Source: Todiramphus chloris collaris
Lineage: Eukaryota > Chordata > Aves > Coraciiformes > Alcedinidae
Length of the DNA: 64,000 nucleotides
Direction: 5' to 3'
NCBI GenBank assembly: GCA_025345505.1
Contig: JANVCC010000018.1
Span: forward strand, 61,962,031-62,026,030
Below are positions 62,690 through 64,000 of the stretch, in pieces (within the stretch, counting starts at the first letter, position 1; each line of letters begins with the position of its first letter). The notes beneath the pieces are model-generated. The model did not search any database. It was not told the origin of the DNA and was given only the letters and a program-made list of their open reading frames with translations. Position numbers and translations under genes: made by a program.

Positions 62690-62955
62690 GAGCCCTCGTC
62701 ACGGTGACGTTCCCTGCTTGCGTCACGCCTCTCCTGCAGCAGCGGTACCCGCCAGGTCCTCCGTGCTGCAGTACTGAGCTCTGGCACAGCAGGGCAGCAC
62801 ATGTCACGACAGCACTCGGCCGGCACCGGCAGGCAAGCAGCTGTCGGGACAGGAGCGCTGCGGCGATGGGCAACCAGAGGTCCGGCAGAGCCGGTGTCCT
62901 GCAGCCGCTCCCCGTCGGTCCCTTATCTTTCAAGGAACTTCCCTGGCGCGGATGA
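62690..62955. promoter_or_regulatory. CpG island, candidate promoter
   Basis: By hand count about 24 CpG in 265 bp at roughly 60% GC, close to the number expected without CpG loss, so this is a true island. It carries CRE-type half-sites: an inverted repeat CGTCACGGTGACG at 62697-62709 and GCGTCACG at 62720-62727. Several short frames are open in both directions (for example an ATG at 62866 on +), none recognisable. Transcription direction is undecided. The most economical reading is a promoter for a gene or non-coding RNA running off the right edge. Confidence 0.6.
62697..62709. promoter_or_regulatory. Inverted CRE half-site pair
   Basis: CGTCAC and GTGACG face each other around a single G, placing two TGACG/CGTCA half-sites in a perfect 13-bp inverted repeat inside the CpG island. 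CREB/ATF factors recognise such half-sites. Binding is inferred. Confidence 0.45.
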
Positions 62956-64000
62956 AAAAAGGCAAGAAGTGAATGGTTACACTGCTTTTACCACTTAAAG
63001 AAGCAGCGTAGCCGAGTTACTCATTCATTTTGGCTGTGCCATAATGGGTTGTAACACCTGTTAGTAAGTATGAGCACTTCTGTAGTGTAGTGCTACATGG
63101 GCACCAGGGAACTGTGCAGGAAAATAAAGCAAAGCTTGGGACTGGCAGGTGGAGAGGAATTCAGCCATATGGCAACATGCAGATACAGATATTTGTTGGG
63201 TTTTTGTATTATTTGGGAAAAAAAAAAAAAATTGAGATGTTCCAGAGGGTTAGAAGCAGTCGGTGTTCTTTCTTGTAGTGTTTTTTTGCCAATATGTTGC
63301 AAGCAAGTAATTCCTCCATGCTCCGTCTTTCTCTTCCTGTCTCGCTCAGCTGCCAGCGTTCCTTCCTGTTGCATTCAGCAAGAGTTGGGCCGGAGGCTCG
63401 TGTTCATGGCTGATGGCTGCCTGATGCTGGCACTGCCCAGCGAAGCCAGGACAGCCCAGGCAGGGCACACTGCTCCATGCCCATCATCCAGCCAACCCCT
63501 GCTGCGGCAGCAGCCCAGCCAGCATCTGACTGCTGCCAATCCTCCTTGTGCAGGAAACCTGTGGGACAAAGATAATGTGCTTTAAATCACCTGAATCCAT
63601 GGTGGATTGCTGCTCTGTGTTGTTTGGCCAAGGTATTTCTTATGTGGCTCAGCCCTGCTCTCCCACACTTAGAGGGAGTGCCTGCCCAGGGCAGCAGGTC
63701 CATCCTTGCCCTCTCCCACCAGCAGTCCTACCAAGAAAAGTGACTGGTGGGACTTCTGAAAAATTTCTATTGGATACAAATTTTCTGCCAGAGTTTTTGG
63801 TTTGTTTTTTTTTCCCTCCACCAGAAAACCCCCATCCTAACAAGTATTTCCTAGAGGCCTTGAGCTGGGTTTTGACCGGCGTGTTTTGTGTTCCAGGGCA
63901 CAGAATTTTACTGCCTCAGAAACCACATTTCTCTCTCAGTTCTCCATTAGGCTAATTAATGCCACGTTACTAGATTTCTGGATTTAATTACAGCTATTTA
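62956..64000. other. Non-coding stretch to the right edge
   Basis: Unique DNA following the CpG island. A 162-codon + strand frame (63097-63585) and a 135-codon frame (63548-63955) are open but show no domain. If the island drives transcription to the right, this would be 5' UTR or first-intron sequence. A poly-A tract lies at 63220-63232. Confidence 0.45.

Noticed and set aside
1-64000. CRISPR arrays, operons, IS elements, phage genes, origins
   Set aside because: No regularly spaced direct repeats, no compact gene order and no bacterial-type genes; the window is vertebrate chromosomal DNA.

Overview
The window looks like bird chromosomal DNA. It holds at least six recognisable CR1 LINE copies, most with the avian-type 3' end built from ATTCTATG units. 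Unique sequence is about 40% GC, punctuated by a few sharp CpG islands. There is no bacterial, plasmid or viral gene organisation. Almost all of the 64 kb is non-coding, and I could not recognise a complete protein-coding gene other than retrotransposon remnants.

Layout. Positions 1-770 are a CpG island with a plausible 5' exon on the + strand: an ATG at 240 in good context and a consensus donor at 277. If it is real, the following sequence is the start of a long first intron or an intergenic desert. From about 0.8 to 50 kb there is unique sequence with short microsatellites, four CR1-type fragments at most, and many compact AT-rich blocks dense in homeodomain, POU and E-box-like words. These blocks (best near 8.1, 11, 17.4, 22, 35, 44.5, 47.8, 48.8, 49.5 and 50.2 kb) read like vertebrate conserved non-coding elements, although conservation itself cannot be seen from one sequence.

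From 50.7 to 62.3 kb the character changes. Five CR1 fragments lie within 11.6 kb, four on the - strand and one on the + strand. The longest (59.2-60.5 kb) keeps most of the reverse transcriptase but has a frameshift and an altered catalytic motif. In the middle (57.6-58.4 kb) a C-rich minisatellite of about 8-bp units runs into a small CpG island with a near-consensus CTCF site. A second gene-free CpG island with paired CRE-like half-sites lies at 62.69-62.95 kb and could be the promoter of a gene beyond the right edge.

How the parts may work together (inference): a regulatory gene desert starting at a CpG-island promoter on the left, enhancer-like blocks through the middle, and a CR1-rich segment with a candidate insulator and another promoter-like island on the right. 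The longer open reading frames outside CR1 have no recognisable domains and are best read as chance. I found no clearly new biological system. The most checkable oddities are an inverted 42-bp CR1 duplication spanning 59.2-62.1 kb, the minisatellite/CTCF/CpG unit, and the contrast between insertion-poor, motif-rich DNA and the CR1 cluster.
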